A DNA stretch of 64,000 bases from Elusimicrobiota bacterium (GCA_026388095.1 JAPLKL010000063.1:60266-124265), one strand, 5' to 3'. Counted from the first letter of the stretch, positions 49,180 through 58,776 are shown. Numbers and translations are program-made. Notes: generated from the sequence alone by a model not told the origin.

Positions 49180-50415
49180 ATGAAAAGGCAGGATGCCGTG
49201 AACATGCTGGTCTTCAACTGCGGCAGCTCGTCCTTGACCTTCAAGGTCTTCGCGGCGGGCTCGGAGGATGACGCCGCGCCGGTGTTCTCCGGCAAGGCCC
49301 ACCGGGTCGGGGTCAAGGGGAGCGCGCCGTCCTTCCTGGAGTATCACGGCGGGCCCCGGAACGAGCGGGTGGAGACCCCTCTGGCCTCCCACGGCCAGGC
49401 GGCCGCCTTGGTCGTGGAGAAGCTCGCGCGATGGGGCCTGCGCGTCGATTACGTCGGCCATCGCTGGGGCCACAGCGGCGGGCATTTCAAGACCGCCTGG
49501 GTGGACGAGCATTTCATCGAGGAGCTCCGGGCCCTGATACCCCTGATGCCCATCCATCACCCGGCCATGTTCAGCGTCATCCGCCGCTGCCGCAAGCTTC
49601 TGCCGCAGACCCCGCAGTTCGTCACCACGGACGGCAGCTTCCACTCGTCTTTGCCTCCGCACGCCTACACCTATCCCCTGCCCAAGAGCGTCATCCGAAG
49701 GTTCGGCTTCCGGAAATTCGGCTTCCACGGGCTCTCCTACCAATACGTGGTCAAGGCCGCGGCCGAGCATCTGGGCCTGCCCCTAGCCGGCTCGCGCATC
49801 GTGGCCTGCCATCTGGGCACCGGGGGCTCGAGCGTGGTGGCGGTCAAGGACGGCCGCTCCTGCGACACCTCCATGGGCTACACCGGCCTGCCGGGCCTGG
49901 TCATGAGCACCCGCAGCGGGGACGTGGACCCACTGCTGGCGACCTACATCATGGGCGTCTACGGCGAGCACGCTGACGACCTGGTGGACCTGCTCAACAA
50001 GCGCTCCGGCCTGCTGGGCGTGTCGGATTTCTCCAGCGACATCCGCGACCTCATCCCGCGCCTGGACCAAGACCCCAAGGCGCGGCTCGCCTTCGACATG
50101 TACGTGCACCGGCTCAAGAAGTACATCGGCAGCTACGTGGCCGTGCTGGGCGGCCTCGACGTCCTGGTCTTCACGGACGACATCGGCCTGCACAACTGGC
50201 TGCTGCGCCAGGAGGTCTGCTCGGGCCTGGGCTGGTGCGGCGTCGAGCTCGACGCCGAGGCCAACCGGAAAGCCGTGGGAGACGAGCTCTCGGTCCTGAG
50301 CCGGCCGGGAGCGCGGGTCCGGGTCCTGGCCGTGCCCACGGAAGAGGAGCTGGTCATCTGCTGGGAGGGGCTGCGGCTCCTGGGAGGACGATATGCGCCT
50401 CATGCTCGACCCTGA
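49180..50415 (+). CDS. Acetate kinase-family protein with altered nucleotide-binding motif
   Basis: An acetate/propionate kinase homologue of 411 residues. Conserved parts: NCGSSSLTF, the catalytic Arg in GHRWGHSGG (R95), TTDGSFH (D151), FGFHGLS (H183), STRSGDVDP (R245) and IPTEEE-like VPTEEELV. Deviations: HLGNG is HLGTG (T214), and the adenosine-binding GGIGEN is DDIGLH (333-338). The acetyl-phosphate chemistry may remain, but ATP binding could be changed, as in pyrophosphate-using relatives. It overlaps the second acetate kinase-like gene by 23 bp. GGTGAG precedes the ATG. Confidence 0.85.
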   Translation: MKRQDAVNMLVFNCGSSSLTFKVFAAGSEDDAAPVFSGKAHRVGVKGSAPSFLEYHGGPRNERVETPLASHGQAAALVVEKLARWGLRVDYVGHRWGHSGGHFKTAWVDEHFIEELRALIPLMPIHHPAMFSVIRRCRKLLPQTPQFVTTDGSFHSSLPPHAYTYPLPKSVIRRFGFRKFGFHGLSYQYVVKAAAEHLGLPLAGSRIVACHLGTGGSSVVAVKDGRSCDTSMGYTGLPGLVMSTRSGDVDPLLATYIMGVYGEHADDLVDLLNKRSGLLGVSDFSSDIRDLIPRLDQDPKARLAFDMYVHRLKKYIGSYVAVLGGLDVLVFTDDIGLHNWLLRQEVCSGLGWCGVELDAEANRKAVGDELSVLSRPGARVRVLAVPTEEELVICWEGLRLLGGRYAPHARP

Positions 50416-51367
50416 ACCGCCGGCCGTGCGCTGGTGCCAGGAGACGGCCGCGGGCCGGCGGGTCGGCCGGGGCCTGCCGGCCGCCCTGCAAGGCGGCGCG
50501 GTGGAATCGGTCAGCTACCGGCTGCGCCACGGGGGCGAGCTTCTGCGCGAGCCGGTCAGCCGCGTGACGCCGCAGGTGCTGGCCGCCGCCGAGGCGGCGG
50601 TGCGCTACTCGCCCGAGTACAACGGGCTCACCGTGTCCCTGATGAGGGAGCTGCAGTCGCGCCTGCCCCGGGCCGAGCACCTGCTCCTCTGCGACACGGC
50701 CTTCTTTTGGGATATGCCGGACGCGGCCAGCGGCTATGCGGTGCCCGCGGAGCTGCGGCGTCGGGGCGTGCGGCGCTACGGCGGCGACGGCCTCCTGCAC
50801 CAATGGGCGGGCCTGCGGGCCGAGGAGCTCTTCGGGCCCGCGGCGCGGCGGGTGGTCTCCATCCGCCTGGGGGACCGCACCAACGCCGCCGCCCTGGCCG
50901 CCGGCCGGGCGAAGGACACCACCATCGGCTTCACTCCCGTCGAAGGCATCCTGTCCGACACCTGCTGCGGCGACATCGATTCCTCCGTGGTCTTCGAACT
51001 GCAGTCCTCCGGCCTGGCCTTGAGCGAGATCAACGAGCTCCTGTCCGCGCGCAGCGGGATCCGGGCCTTGGTGGGCCGGCGCTGCGGCTTCGCGGAACTG
51101 CTGGCCGGCGCCGGCGCGGGGCCGGCCCGGGCCCGCCGGATCCTGCGCTATGAGACGGTCAAGAGCGTCGGCGCCTTCGCCGCTTTGTTGGGAGGCGCGG
51201 ACGCCGTTGTGTTCTCGGTCGACGACCCACCGGCCAGCGGCCGCTTCATCCGGGACATCTGCCGCGACCTCGGCGGCCTGGGCCCGGGGGTCAAAATCGC
51301 GGTCCTGGAGTACGATATCTGGCGCGTCATGTCGCGCCTGAGCCGATCCGCCGCAAAGGAGGTTTGA
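50393..51367 (+). CDS. Truncated acetate kinase paralogue, probable pseudoenzyme
   Basis: A 324-residue protein alignable to acetate kinase from about residue 40 onward: YRLRHGGELL, LLLCDTAFFW, RRYGGDGLL, TIGFTPVEGILSDTCCGDID. It lacks the N-terminal NCGSSS lobe. The catalytic His (FHG) is Asp in GGDG (D132), the catalytic Arg of TRSGD is Cys in TCCGD, HLGNG is IRLGD, and GGIGEN is VDDPPA. Catalysis by the usual mechanism is not credible. The frame is intact and translationally coupled to the upstream paralogue, pointing to a structural or regulatory partner. Confidence 0.82.
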   Translation: MRLMLDPEPPAVRWCQETAAGRRVGRGLPAALQGGAVESVSYRLRHGGELLREPVSRVTPQVLAAAEAAVRYSPEYNGLTVSLMRELQSRLPRAEHLLLCDTAFFWDMPDAASGYAVPAELRRRGVRRYGGDGLLHQWAGLRAEELFGPAARRVVSIRLGDRTNAAALAAGRAKDTTIGFTPVEGILSDTCCGDIDSSVVFELQSSGLALSEINELLSARSGIRALVGRRCGFAELLAGAGAGPARARRILRYETVKSVGAFAALLGGADAVVFSVDDPPASGRFIRDICRDLGGLGPGVKIAVLEYDIWRVMSRLSRSAAKEV

Positions 51368-51368
51368 T

Positions 51369-52160
51369 ATGGACACAGAGAAGAGATTCATGGTAGACGT
51401 GGGCATGAAGGACCTGCCGTTCCCGATCCGGGCCCTGTCCAAGGCCGACCCCGAGGGGCAGGCCACGGTGGCCGTCATCTCGATCGAGGCGCGCATCATG
51501 CACGAGTTCGAGGCCGGCTGGATCGACCGGTTCATCAAGGTCGTGCACGCGCACCGGGAACGCATCGGGACCAAGACCCTGAGGCAGAACATCGCCGACT
51601 ACGTCTCGGAGCTCAACGCCACCACGGTCAAGGTCAACTTCGAGTACCCCTTCTTCGTCGAGAAGAGGACGCCGGTCGCGAAGGAGAAGTGCCTGGTGCG
51701 CTACAGCTGCGCCTATTCCGCCAAGGTTCCGTCTTTGGACAAGGACCCCAAGGTGTTCTTCAAGATCGCGGTGCCCTGCATCACGACCTACCCGGCCTCC
51801 GACGCGCAGAAGAGCGGAGGGCTGTTCGGACAGCTCAGCGTGGTGACCATCGAGACCGAGTCCAAGAAGGACGTCTATCCGGAGGACCTGGTGGAGCTCG
51901 TGGACCGGCATGCGGTGACGCCGCTCTACTCGTTTTTGACCGAGAAGGACCAGGAGGCGGTCATCAAGCGCATCCACTCCGAGCGCAAGACCAGCGTGGT
52001 CATGGTCGACGAGATCAAGAGCGAGCTGGCCGCGGACCGGGGCTTGAACTTCTATTCCGTGCGCTGCGCCAACTTCGGCATGCTCCACTGCTACAGCACC
52101 ATGATCGGGACGGAGAAGAGCTGGTGGGTGCCGTTCAGCGGCGTGGAGGACGACCTCTAA
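51369..52160 (+). CDS. FolE2-like T-fold protein lacking the GTP cyclohydrolase metal site
   Basis: A 263-residue homologue of type IB GTP cyclohydrolase (FolE2), recognised by [31 protein letters not shown] and the general layout. The family's GTHMSRF is AGWIDRF here; the metal-binding CPCSKE...AHNQR is PASDAQ...LFGQ (cysteine and histidine both lost); NFESIHNHSA is [10 protein letters not shown]. It is therefore unlikely to make dihydroneopterin triphosphate and may bind another ligand. AAAGGAGG precedes the ATG, one base after the pseudo-kinase stop. Automatic annotation would probably call it folE2. Confidence 0.75.
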   Translation: MDTEKRFMVDVGMKDLPFPIRALSKADPEGQATVAVISIEARIMHEFEAGWIDRFIKVVHAHRERIGTKTLRQNIADYVSELNATTVKVNFEYPFFVEKRTPVAKEKCLVRYSCAYSAKVPSLDKDPKVFFKIAVPCITTYPASDAQKSGGLFGQLSVVTIETESKKDVYPEDLVELVDRHAVTPLYSFLTEKDQEAVIKRIHSERKTSVVMVDEIKSELAADRGLNFYSVRCANFGMLHCYSTMIGTEKSWWVPFSGVEDDL

Positions 52161-52191
52161 GCCGGCCGGAATTTGTAGAATAGCGCCGGAA

Positions 52192-52932
52192 ATGAAGACC
52201 ATCGCGGTCCTGCCGGCCTACAACGCGGAGAAGACCCTGGAGAAGACCCTCCGGGACATCCCGCCCGGCTGCGTCGACGAGGTCATTCTCGTCGACGACG
52301 CCTCCCGGGACGGCACCGCCGAGCTGGCGCGCAAGCTGGGCCTCACCGTGTTCGTCCATCCCAAGAACCGCGGCTACGGCGGCAACCAGAAGACCTGCTA
52401 CGCCGAGGCCCTCAAGCGCGGGGCGGACATCGTCATCATGATCCACCCCGACTACCAGTACGACGCCCGGCTCGCCCCGCACATGATAGGCCTCATCGCC
52501 GCCGGGGTCTGCGACATGGTCTGCGGCAACCGCATCCGCACGCGCTGGGAGGCTCTGGAAGGAGGCATGCCCTTCTACAAGTACGTCAGCAACCGCGCGC
52601 TCACCATCTTCGAGAACATGATGACCGGCCAGAACCTGGGCGAATGGCATTCCGGCCTGCGGGCCTACTCGCGCAAGGTCCTGGAGACCATCCCCTGGGA
52701 GCTCGACTCGGACGACTTCGTCTTCGACCAGCAGTTCCTCATCCAGGCCGCCAGCATGGGCTTTCGCATGGGCGACGTCCCGGTGCCCGTGCGCTATTTC
52801 CCGGAGGCCTCCTCCATCAGCTTCAAGCGCAGCCTCGTCTACGGCCTGTCCGCGCTGCTCGTGCTCGCGCAGTACGCCCTGCACCGCTTGGGCCTGGTGC
52901 GTTCCCCCAGGCTCTGCCCCAAGACGAAATGA
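52192..52932 (+). CDS. Family 2 glycosyltransferase (polyprenyl-phosphate sugar synthase-like)
   Basis: A 246-residue GT2 enzyme. Nucleotide-sugar binding [11 protein letters not shown] and the DxD-like HPDYQYD are visible, with [12 protein letters not shown] further on. It resembles dolichyl-phosphate mannose/undecaprenyl-phosphate glucose synthases, which charge the lipid carrier used by GT-C transferases such as the next gene. A TAGAAT box ends ten bases before the ATG. The stop overlaps the following gene (ATGA). Confidence 0.87.
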   Translation: MKTIAVLPAYNAEKTLEKTLRDIPPGCVDEVILVDDASRDGTAELARKLGLTVFVHPKNRGYGGNQKTCYAEALKRGADIVIMIHPDYQYDARLAPHMIGLIAAGVCDMVCGNRIRTRWEALEGGMPFYKYVSNRALTIFENMMTGQNLGEWHSGLRAYSRKVLETIPWELDSDDFVFDQQFLIQAASMGFRMGDVPVPVRYFPEASSISFKRSLVYGLSALLVLAQYALHRLGLVRSPRLCPKTK

Positions 52933-54941
52933 GCCCTGAGGCCCTGCCCACTCCGTCCGCGCCGGAGTCCGCGCGCTGGGGCGGGGTCTACGCGGCCGCG
53001 ACCGCGGGCCTCGGCCTGGCCACGGCCGCGGGCTTCTTCTGGCCTGTGGCCCGCGCCGGCCTGTCCGCGAGCGCGCTTCTGGTCATCATCGCGGGCATCG
53101 CGGCGGGCAGCGGTCGGGTCGCGGCGGGATTCCTGGGCCTGCGCGGCCCGGAAGAAGGGGCCAAGACCGTGGTCGGGATGACCTTGGGGCTGGGGCTCTT
53201 GAGCCTTTCGGTCCTAGCGCTGGCGGCCTTGGGCCTGCTGCGGACCTGGACGCTCTCGCTGATGCTGGCCGCCTTCTGGCTGGCCGGGTTCTCGGAGCTG
53301 CGCGCCGCCCTGCGGGGCTGCCGCCTGCCGGAGCAGTGGAGAAGCCGCCCTCTGGCCGCGGCCGGCATACTCGCCGCGCTGGGACTGACCTTCTGGCTCA
53401 CTTGGGTGCCGCCCCATCAGTACGATTCCTTGGTCTACCACCTGGCCCTGCCGGCCGCCTACCTGCGCGCGGGAGGCCTCACGGTGGAGGGCCTGCCCGT
53501 TTTCGCGCATTTTCCCCAGAACGGCGAGATGCTCTTCGTTCTGGCCCTGGCGCTCAAAAGCGACCTGCTGGCCCAGATGTTCATGTGGCTGGCCGCGGCC
53601 CTGAGCGTGGCCTGGCTGTGGACCATGGCCGGGGCGGAGATCGCGGCGGAGGCGCGGCTGTTGGCCGCGCTGCTTCTGGCCACGCATACGGCCGTGATGC
53701 TGCTGGCTTCGACCACCTACATCGATCCCTTGGTCATGCTCTGGACCACGGCCGCGGTGCTGCTGTTCTGGCGGTGGCGGCGCGAGAGCGCGGGCGCGCC
53801 CCGCTCCTGGCTGGCGCTTTCCGCCATATTCGCGGGGCTGGCCCTGGGCGCCAAGTACACGGCCGGGATCACGGCCGGCTCCCTCGGGCTCTTTTTGGTC
53901 AAAGATTGGCTCTGGGGCCCGCCCGCGACGCGCCGCGCGCGCGCCGGCGACCTGGCGGTCTTCGTCGGGGTGGTCACGGTGGTCTTCTCTCCCTGGCTGG
54001 TCAAGAACGCGCTGCAGGCGGGCGACCCCGTGTTCCCCTTCCTCTATCAATGGTTCCCGGCCACGCAGGCCGGCTGGCCCGCGGCCGGCGCGGCACGCTA
54101 CTTCGCCGTGCTCACCGAGTACGGCCACGGGGGCGCGTGGGCGCAGGCGCTTCTGGCCCTCCCCGGCCAACTGCTCGGCAACAGCCTGCGCTTCGGCGGG
54201 GGCATGGACGTGCTGGGAGACATGGGTTGGGAGCTCCTGTTCTGGGCCCTGCCGCTGGCGGTGTGGGCCGGTTGGCGGCGCCGCAACCGCACCGCGCTCT
54301 GGCTGCTGGCTTTCTGCGGGCTCTACCTCGCCGCCTGGTTCTCCACGGGGGTGGTCCTGCGCTTCCTGACCGCGCTGGCGCCGCTGTTGTGCCTGCTCGC
54401 CGCCTACGGCCTGCACGCCTTGTGGTCGAGGCTGGAGAGCGGGGGCCGGGTCATGCTCGCCGCGGGCGCGGGCCTGCTGGTGGCGACCCATGTCCTGGTA
54501 TTCCTCTACGCGCACGCGGTCTTCGGCAGCGGGCGGGTCCTCGCCGGTCTGGAGAGCCGCGAGGAGTTCCTCACCAGCCGGCTGGAGTACTATCCCTGCG
54601 CCGCCTGGGCACGGGAGCACCTCGGGGGAAATGATAGAATCCTCATCGTGGGCGAGCAACGGGCCTATTATTGGACACAGGACAACACGGCCACCACGGT
54701 CAACGCCCCCAACCGGTACCGGGCCTGGGCCGACGACTCGGCCAGCCCCGCGGCCTACGCGGCCCGGCTGAGGGCGGCGGGTTTCAGCCACGTGGCGGTC
54801 ATCCCGCGCGAGGCCCGGCGCCTGGCCCCGGCGCTGGAGTCCTTCAACGAGCGGGGCGCGCGCAACTGGCTCGGATTGGAGTCGGGCTTCGTGGAGCCGG
54901 TGTTCCAGGGCCCGGCCTGCGCCATATACCGCCTGCGCTGA
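52929..54941 (+). CDS. Polytopic membrane glycosyltransferase-like protein (GT-C/PMT type)
   Basis: A 670-residue membrane protein with about 13 hydrophobic segments. The first large loop contains [20 protein letters not shown], the acidic-His arrangement of GT-C enzymes that use polyprenyl-phosphate sugars. A soluble C-terminal portion (about 555-670) follows. It is coupled by overlap to the GT2 gene, a natural donor-acceptor pair. The target glycan or protein is unknown. Confidence 0.75.
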   Translation: MSPEALPTPSAPESARWGGVYAAATAGLGLATAAGFFWPVARAGLSASALLVIIAGIAAGSGRVAAGFLGLRGPEEGAKTVVGMTLGLGLLSLSVLALAALGLLRTWTLSLMLAAFWLAGFSELRAALRGCRLPEQWRSRPLAAAGILAALGLTFWLTWVPPHQYDSLVYHLALPAAYLRAGGLTVEGLPVFAHFPQNGEMLFVLALALKSDLLAQMFMWLAAALSVAWLWTMAGAEIAAEARLLAALLLATHTAVMLLASTTYIDPLVMLWTTAAVLLFWRWRRESAGAPRSWLALSAIFAGLALGAKYTAGITAGSLGLFLVKDWLWGPPATRRARAGDLAVFVGVVTVVFSPWLVKNALQAGDPVFPFLYQWFPATQAGWPAAGAARYFAVLTEYGHGGAWAQALLALPGQLLGNSLRFGGGMDVLGDMGWELLFWALPLAVWAGWRRRNRTALWLLAFCGLYLAAWFSTGVVLRFLTALAPLLCLLAAYGLHALWSRLESGGRVMLAAGAGLLVATHVLVFLYAHAVFGSGRVLAGLESREEFLTSRLEYYPCAAWAREHLGGNDRILIVGEQRAYYWTQDNTATTVNAPNRYRAWADDSASPAAYAARLRAAGFSHVAVIPREARRLAPALESFNERGARNWLGLESGFVEPVFQGPACAIYRLR

Positions 54942-54942
54942 C

Positions 54943-55992
54943 ATGGCCACCCTAGCCGCGGGCTGGAAGCTCTACGCCATCGCCGTGGGGGCGGCCGCCG
55001 GCTTCTCTTTCCTGCTGACCCCCCTGGTGCGCTCCTTGGCCCTGCGCTTCGGCTGGATGGACGCGCCCTCCTCCTCGGTCAAGACCCACAAGGTCAGCAC
55101 GCCGTCCATGGGAGGCGTGGCGATATTCCTGAGCTACGCCTCAACCTTGCTGCTTCTGCGCGCGTTCACGCGGTTCCCGAGCGGGACCCTGCACAGCCTG
55201 CGCGGCCTGATGGTGGGCGGCGCGTTGGTCTTCGCCATGGGCGTGGTCGACGACCTCAAGAAGACCCGCGGCCACGGCCTGCATTTCAAGCCCAAGTTCG
55301 TGGTGCAATGCCTGGCCGCGCTCTGCCTCCTGTACTTCGACATCCGCATCCATTTCATCAAGCCGGATTACCTGGCCGTCGGCCTGACCGTCCTTTGGGT
55401 GGTGGGCATCACCAACGCATTCAACATCATCGACATCATGGACGGTCTGAGCTCCAGCCAGGCCGTGGTGGCGGCGCTGGGCTTCCTCCTGATCTCTTTG
55501 CCAGCCGGGGATCTTTACATCAAATTCGCCTCCGCGGCCCTGGCCGGGGCCGCGCTGGGGTTCATCCCGTGGAACCTGTCCGCGCGGAGGAAGATCTTCA
55601 TGGGCGATTCCGGGGCCATGACTTTGGGCTTCCTGCTGGCGGGAATCTCCCTCGGCACCCATCCCGGCGGCATCAACGATCTGGGCGTGTTCGCCCCGCT
55701 CCTGATCCTCTTCGTGCCCATGTACGACACGCTCTTCGTGATGTGGCTGCGCCTGCGCAAGGGGCAATCGCCCTTCCTGGGCTCCAAGGACCATTTCGCC
55801 CTGCGCCTGGAGAAGCTGGGCCACTCCCGCGGACGGATCGTGGCCCTCTCCGTCGCGGTGTCGGCCTTCCTGGGCTTCCTGGCCTTCCTGGTGACCCAGC
55901 TCTCCGTGCCTTACTCGGTGTGCATCTACGCCGCGGTCGCCATCGAGGTCCTCGTCCTGAGCAACGCCCTGGCCAAGGTGGACATCCATTGA
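54943..55992 (+). CDS. Undecaprenyl-phosphate N-acetylhexosamine-1-phosphate transferase (WecA/MraY family)
   Basis: A membrane enzyme of 349 residues that starts surface-glycan synthesis by moving a sugar-1-phosphate to undecaprenyl phosphate. Catalytic motifs: MGVVDDLKKTRG, NAFNIIDIMDGL and FMGDSGAMTLG. With no peptidoglycan genes around and a glycan cluster upstream, WecA-like function is more likely than MraY. It starts one base after the GT-C gene stop, and the next gene overlaps its stop. Confidence 0.9.
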   Translation: MATLAAGWKLYAIAVGAAAGFSFLLTPLVRSLALRFGWMDAPSSSVKTHKVSTPSMGGVAIFLSYASTLLLLRAFTRFPSGTLHSLRGLMVGGALVFAMGVVDDLKKTRGHGLHFKPKFVVQCLAALCLLYFDIRIHFIKPDYLAVGLTVLWVVGITNAFNIIDIMDGLSSSQAVVAALGFLLISLPAGDLYIKFASAALAGAALGFIPWNLSARRKIFMGDSGAMTLGFLLAGISLGTHPGGINDLGVFAPLLILFVPMYDTLFVMWLRLRKGQSPFLGSKDHFALRLEKLGHSRGRIVALSVAVSAFLGFLAFLVTQLSVPYSVCIYAAVAIEVLVLSNALAKVDIH

Positions 55993-57302
55993 CGAGGACC
56001 GAAGTCCTCGTCCTGGGCGCGGGACTCTCCGGCCTCTCCACGGCCTATCACCTGCAGCGCCGCCGGGGCGGCGGCGTCCTGGTCGTCGAGAAGGAGGGGA
56101 CGGTCGGAGGCACGGCCGCCTCCGCCGCGAAGAAAGGCTTCGTGTTCGACAAGACCGGGCATCTCCTGCACCTGCACAGCCCCACCGGTAGGCGCCTGAT
56201 CGGGGCGCTGCTGGGCCGCGACCTCAAGACGCTCGAGCGCGACGCCTGGATCCGACTGCAGGGCCGCTACTCCCGCTACCCGTTCCAGGCCAACACCTAC
56301 GGGCTGCCCGCGGGCACGGTGGTGGATTGCTTGGCCGGGTTCTTGGAGACGGTCTACCGTCCCCGGCCCAAGTCGGGGGGAGGCCGGAGCTTCGCGCAGT
56401 TCTGCCTGCGGCAGTTCGGTTCCGGCATCTGCCGGCACTTCATGTTCCCTTACAACCGCAAGCTGTGGGGCGTGCCGCTCTCCCGCTTGACGGCCGAGTG
56501 GCAGGGCCGGTTCGTGCCGGCTCCCGAGCCGGCCGAGGTTCTGGCCGGCGCGCTCCTGGATCAGACCAAGCGCTTCGGCTACAACGCGGTCTTCCATTAT
56601 CCCCGGCGCGGCGGCAGCCAAGCCTTGGCCGACGCTTTGGCCGCGCGCCTGGAGCCGGGCACGGTGCGCACCGGCGCCGCCGTGACCTCCGTGGACCTGG
56701 CCGGCAAGACGGCGCGGGTGCGGGGCCTGGGGGAGGTGCGCTTCGAGCGGCTGGTCAACACCATGCCCCTGCCCGAGTTCCTGGACCTCTCCGGGCCCTG
56801 GCCGGCCGCGATGCGCGCAGCCCGGCGGCGCCTGCGCCACGTCAGCGTCTGGTGCCTCAACCTCGCCCTGGACCGGCCGGACCGGACCGGGCGGCATTGG
56901 GCCTACTTCCCGGAGCCGCGCTACCCCTTCTACCGGGTCGGCGTGTACAGCAACTTCGCCGCGGCCAACGCTCCGGCCGGGACCTCCTCCTACTACGTGG
57001 AGGTCTCCCGCCCCGGGGGAGTGCGATTCGGCCTGCGGGCCCTGGAGCGCCGAGTCCTCGAGGGCCTGCGCGACTGCGGCGTGCTGCGGCGCGGCGACCG
57101 GTTCTTGGTCAAGGAGTGGCGGCCCATCCCGTACGGCTACGTGCTCTACGATTTCCAGCGCGGGCCGGCGCTGGCGGCGATCTTCGGGGAACTGGGTCGC
57201 CAGGGCGTGGAGTCCATCGGCCGCTACGGGGCCTGGAAGTATTCCTTCATGGAAGAGGCCCTGCTGGACGGAAAGGCCTGTGCCGAACGTTTACTCATTT
57301 AA
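55989..57302 (+). CDS. FAD-dependent amine oxidase/UDP-galactopyranose mutase-like protein
   Basis: A 437-residue flavoprotein. The dinucleotide-binding start is EVLVLGAGLSGLSTAYHLQR followed by VVEKEGTVGGTA. The rest resembles protoporphyrinogen-oxidase-like and mutase-like proteins in polysaccharide clusters (FMFPYNRKLWGVPLSRL, then PRRGGSQALADAL). The actual substrate is unknown; sugar-nucleotide isomerisation is plausible from context. The start is TTG 55989, overlapping the WecA-like stop (TTGA). Confidence 0.78.
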   Translation: MTRTEVLVLGAGLSGLSTAYHLQRRRGGGVLVVEKEGTVGGTAASAAKKGFVFDKTGHLLHLHSPTGRRLIGALLGRDLKTLERDAWIRLQGRYSRYPFQANTYGLPAGTVVDCLAGFLETVYRPRPKSGGGRSFAQFCLRQFGSGICRHFMFPYNRKLWGVPLSRLTAEWQGRFVPAPEPAEVLAGALLDQTKRFGYNAVFHYPRRGGSQALADALAARLEPGTVRTGAAVTSVDLAGKTARVRGLGEVRFERLVNTMPLPEFLDLSGPWPAAMRAARRRLRHVSVWCLNLALDRPDRTGRHWAYFPEPRYPFYRVGVYSNFAAANAPAGTSSYYVEVSRPGGVRFGLRALERRVLEGLRDCGVLRRGDRFLVKEWRPIPYGYVLYDFQRGPALAAIFGELGRQGVESIGRYGAWKYSFMEEALLDGKACAERLLI

Positions 57303-57311
57303 GGAGCAGAC

Positions 57312-58103
57312 ATGATAAGCCTGCGCAAGCCCGTCGTCTTTTTCGACCTGGAGACCACCGGGGTGGCCCCGGACCAGGACCGCATCGTGGACCTCGCTTT
57401 CCTGCGCCGCGACCCGGACGGCAAGGAGGACGTCTTCTCCTCATTGGTGGACCCGGGCATGCCCATCCCGGCCGAGGCCACGGCCGTGCACCACATCACC
57501 AACGAGATGGTCCGCGGCCAGCCGCGCTTTTCCGACCTGGCGCAGAAGCTCCTGGAGTTCCTCGGCGACGCGGACTTGGCCGGCTTCGGCATCCTGCGCT
57601 TCGATATCCCCATGCTCACGGCCGAGTTCAAGCGCGCGGGCATCACTTTCACGACGGCCAGCCGAAGCCTGGTCGACGCCTTGACCATCTTCCACCGCAT
57701 GGAGCCGCGCAACCTGACCGCGGCCTACAAGCTCTACTGCGGCAAATCCCTGGAGGACGCGCACCGGGCCGAGGCGGACATGCGCGCATCGAGCGATGTC
57801 CTGTGGGCCCAGCTGGAACGCTATGCGGAGCTGCCCAAGGACATGGCGGGGCTGGCGAACTTCTGCCAGGAGCAGCGCGGCGCGGGCACCGTGGACGGCC
57901 AGGGCAAGCTGGTCTGGCGCAACGGCAAGGCCGCCTTCAATTTTGGCAAGCACCGGACCTTGACCTTGGAGGAGGTGGCGCGCAAGGAGCCGGGGTACAT
58001 CGAGTGGCTCATGGGCGCGGAGCGGACCACGCCGGAGCTTGCGCGCATATGCCGCGACGCCTTGATGGGGAAGTTCCCGGTCAAGCCTTCGGGGGGGAAG
58101 TAG
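57312..58103 (+). CDS. DnaQ-like 3'-5' exonuclease (DEDDh)
   Basis: A 263-residue exonuclease. Exo I is FFDLETTG, Exo II lies around GFGILRFDIPML and Exo III around AHRAEADM (H, E/D). The C-terminal ~90 residues carry a small extra domain (VWRNGKAAFNFGKHRTLTLE) found with some stand-alone DnaQ-like proteins. It may act in repair or proofreading. queC starts one base after its stop. Confidence 0.9.
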   Translation: MISLRKPVVFFDLETTGVAPDQDRIVDLAFLRRDPDGKEDVFSSLVDPGMPIPAEATAVHHITNEMVRGQPRFSDLAQKLLEFLGDADLAGFGILRFDIPMLTAEFKRAGITFTTASRSLVDALTIFHRMEPRNLTAAYKLYCGKSLEDAHRAEADMRASSDVLWAQLERYAELPKDMAGLANFCQEQRGAGTVDGQGKLVWRNGKAAFNFGKHRTLTLEEVARKEPGYIEWLMGAERTTPELARICRDALMGKFPVKPSGGK

Positions 58104-58104
58104 G

Positions 58105-58776
58105 TTGAAAAGGGCGGTCGTCCTCCTTTCCGGGGGGCTCGACTCGGCCACGGCCCTGTACTGGGCGCGGGCCAAGGGCTACAAGCCGACCGCTTTGACC
58201 GTGCACTACGGACAGAGGCACGTGCGCGAGCTGCAAGCCGCGCGGGCTCTTGCGCGCCGGGCCGGCGCGGACTGGGTCCCGGTGAGGCTCTCCTTGCCCT
58301 GGCTCAAAGCGAGCTCGTTGGTGGACCGCAAGAAGCGCCTGCCCGAGATCTCCGCTTCCCGCATCGGGAAGGGCCCGATTCCTTCGACCTATGTGCCGGG
58401 ACGCAACACGGTGTTCCTGTCCTTGGCCGTTTCCTTGGCGGACGCGGCCGGGGCCGAGGCCGTGGTCATCGGGAGCAACGCGCAGGACTTCTCAGGCTAT
58501 CCGGACTGCCGGCCGGAGTTCAACGCGGCCTTCCAGAAGACGGCGCGGCTGGGAACTCGGCGCGGGGCGGAGGGAAAGCGGCTGGCCCTATTGGCGCCGC
58601 TTCAGCGCCTGGATAAGGCCGGCATCGTGCGCCTAGCCCGGCGGCTGAAGGTTCCGCTGGAGCTGACCTGGTCGTGCTACGCGGGCGGCCAACGGCCCTG
58701 CGGCCGCTGCGACTCCTGCAAGCTGAGAGCGCGCGGCTTCGCCGCGGCCGGCGTGAAGGACCCCGCGCTGGGCTAG
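58105..58776 (+). CDS. queC: 7-cyano-7-deazaguanine synthase QueC
   Basis: ATP-dependent enzyme that makes preQ0 from 7-carboxy-7-deazaguanine. The 223 residues have the PP-loop LLSGGLDSAT, the conserved STYVPGRNTVFLSL, and zinc ligands in CYAGGQRPCGRCDSC. The start is TTG 58105, with a G-rich sequence and TAGG upstream. Its product feeds queuosine in tRNA or deazaguanine DNA modification; only queC and queE are in the window. Confidence 0.95.
   Translation: MKRAVVLLSGGLDSATALYWARAKGYKPTALTVHYGQRHVRELQAARALARRAGADWVPVRLSLPWLKASSLVDRKKRLPEISASRIGKGPIPSTYVPGRNTVFLSLAVSLADAAGAEAVVIGSNAQDFSGYPDCRPEFNAAFQKTARLGTRRGAEGKRLALLAPLQRLDKAGIVRLARRLKVPLELTWSCYAGGQRPCGRCDSCKLRARGFAAAGVKDPALG

Noticed and set aside
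51369..52160. Calling this gene folE2 (GTP cyclohydrolase IB)
   Set aside because: The metal-binding Cys and His and the GTHMSRF motif are all replaced, so the standard activity cannot be supported.
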